A stretch of DNA of 39,080 bases from an archaeon (GTDB lineage Archaea; Nanobdellota; Nanobdellia; Woesearchaeales; UBA11576): assembly GCA_020052935.1 (NCBI GenBank), contig JAGVOD010000037.1:1-39080 (forward strand), in the 5' to 3' direction. The notes under the pieces were generated by a model. That model ran no database searches. It saw only the letters and a program-made list of their open reading frames with translations, and was not told where the DNA came from. Of the stretch, positions 37,396-39,080 are shown piece by piece. The stretch's first letter is position 1. The number at the start of each line of letters is the position of its first letter. The translations under genes were made by a program, and so were the position numbers.

Positions 37396-37540
37396 ACAAA
37401 AATCCCGATGAGTTTACGAGTCGGGATTTTTGGTTTTTACATGCTTAACAATCCCGATGAGCTTCAAGACGCGAAGCGGCTTGAAGGCTTACAGCGCCGA
37501 AGGCGCTGAAAGAGTTACGAGTCGGGATTGTTCTTGCATT
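37396..37540 (+). repeat. post-tRNA double-hairpin module C4 with nested hairpins
   Basis: Hairpin one is CAAAAATCCCGA/TCGGGATTTTTG; then GTTTTTACATGCTTA; hairpin two is CAATCCCGA/TCGGGATTG, whose loop holds two further hairpins, CTTCAAG/CTTGAAG and CAGCGCC/GGCGCTG. It follows the second tRNA-Glu 3' end by 9 bases. Confidence 0.7.
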
Positions 37541-37620
37541 TATGATCAACAATTTCCGTCGACAAAAAAAACAATCAGGAGGTTTATGTAACGGTTATCG
37601 ACGGCCGTGAAGTGAAAAAA

Positions 37621-37728
37621 ATGAAGAGAAGTTCGCGACGCTGGAAGAAAAAGCGTCAGATGCGCTGGAAATGGCAAAGGAAGCGCATGAGGAAGGAAAG
37701 AAGAAGAAGGATAGCAAGGGCAAAGTAA
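37621..37728 (+). CDS. rpl41e: ribosomal protein L41e
   Basis: 35 residues from the ATG at 37621, almost only Arg, Lys, Trp and Met (RRWKKKRQMRWKWQRKRMRK), the composition and length of L41e, the smallest ribosomal protein, which forms a single helix bridging the subunits. A start at the internal ATG (37660) would give 22 residues, nearer the eukaryotic 25. The AGGAGG at about 37577 lies too far upstream to be its ribosome-binding site, and the frame is open upstream to 37546, so a longer form with a non-ATG start cannot be ruled out. Confidence 0.75.
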   Translation: MKRSSRRWKKKRQMRWKWQRKRMRKERRRRIARAK

Positions 37729-37823
37729 GTTCTTCTTTTTGATCAGTTTTGGGGTTTCTGTAGCGATGCTAGCTCCGCTAAGTAGGACGCTAGGATTTCC
37801 GTCGACAACACCATTCCGAAATC

Positions 37824-37831
37824 TTTATAAG
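37824..37831 (+). promoter_or_regulatory. probable rRNA operon promoter and leader
   Basis: CTTTATAAGC is a good TATA box and predicts a start near 37853. The leader to 38051 holds three stems (TTCCTTT/AAAGGAA, ATACTTGA/TCAAGTAT and AATAACC/GGTTATT) likely used in processing, and no gene. Confidence 0.55.
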
Positions 37832-38051
37832 CTACCTATTTTTCCGTTAGACTGCCTATATGGATACATCAGCTCCATATTTCTCCTTTGTATAAAGGAA
37901 CCAAACGTGTATACTTGATATTTTCATGTCAAGTATGAATTAGGGAGTGTTTGAGAAGAAATAAGCAAGAATAACCCGCCTATATGGCGTGAAAAGGTTA
38001 TTCAGCCTTGTTTAAACTAATAGACCAATAATGCGACCGTTCAGTAATACA

Positions 38052-39080
<1,029 letters not shown>

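Noticed and set aside
35147-37540. CRISPR array formed by the repeated CCCGACGAG...GAGTCGGG hairpins
   Set aside because: Spacing is irregular, units are hairpins tied to tRNA ends, spacers are not unique equal-length segments, and no cas genes are present.

Overview
The window looks like a chromosomal segment of an archaeon, probably a DPANN-type lineage of the Woesearchaeota/Pacearchaeota kind. The archaeal signs are the gene set (GINS, L44e, S27e, aIF2-alpha, Nop10, PAC2 chaperone, prefoldin alpha, aIF6, archaeal FtsY, Kae1, membrane LonB, L41e), TATA-box promoters with short or absent leaders, a 16S rRNA starting with an archaeal 5' end, and introns of bulge-helix-bulge (BHB) type in tRNA and rRNA genes. 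The DPANN assignment is inferred from the mixture of bacterial-type genes (RelA/SpoT, Fic, ScpA), split or truncated genes and divergent RNAs; no taxonomic search was possible.

Layout. 0-3.7 kb is accessory: a KilA-N remnant, a Fic protein, a nucleotidyltransferase with a small overlapping partner, and a radical SAM/TRAM protein. 4.0-7.5 kb is the conserved GINS - L44e - S27e - aIF2-alpha - Nop10 - PAC2 cluster. 7.5-9.7 kb holds an HD hydrolase, a Nudix hydrolase, a toxin-antitoxin-like pair and a small ribbon-helix-helix gene that leads into enolase. Enolase (9.7 kb) and independent phosphoglycerate mutase (12.3 kb) are consecutive glycolytic steps and flank a membrane-anchored serine protease. 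14.1-18.5 kb carries cell-surface or sugar genes (C39-like peptidase, Gfo/Idh oxidoreductase, a glycosyltransferase, a PIG-L deacetylase). A truncated Hel308-like helicase and a very large Pro/Ala-rich membrane protein follow. 23-27 kb is DUF4870 - FtsY - prefoldin - aIF6, on the minus strand. 27-35 kb has a complete bifunctional (p)ppGpp synthetase/hydrolase, Kae1, a zinc-ribbon protein, LonB and ScpA. 35-39 kb is an RNA region: tRNA-Val(UAC), tRNA-Gly(GCC), tRNA-Ile(UAU) with up to three introns, tRNA-Glu(UUC) with a T-loop intron, the tiny L41e gene and the 5' two-thirds of the 16S rRNA, itself interrupted by a 90-nt intron.

The most striking feature is not a gene. Eleven intergenic spacers carry large nested inverted-repeat elements of 130-259 bp. 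They share a skeleton: variable but self-complementary outer arms, an inner GGTGnCGCC/GGCGnCAC helix, often a side hairpin, and a conserved core. Arms, inner stems and side hairpins change together between copies while pairing is kept, which is the signature of selection on, or replication through, a folded structure. Smaller double-hairpin modules sit inside some of these elements, and related ones follow all four tRNA genes. Two tRNA 3' ends are duplicated around such hairpin DNA, as if hairpin modules insert at tRNA 3' ends. I regard this element system as the best candidate for something undescribed.
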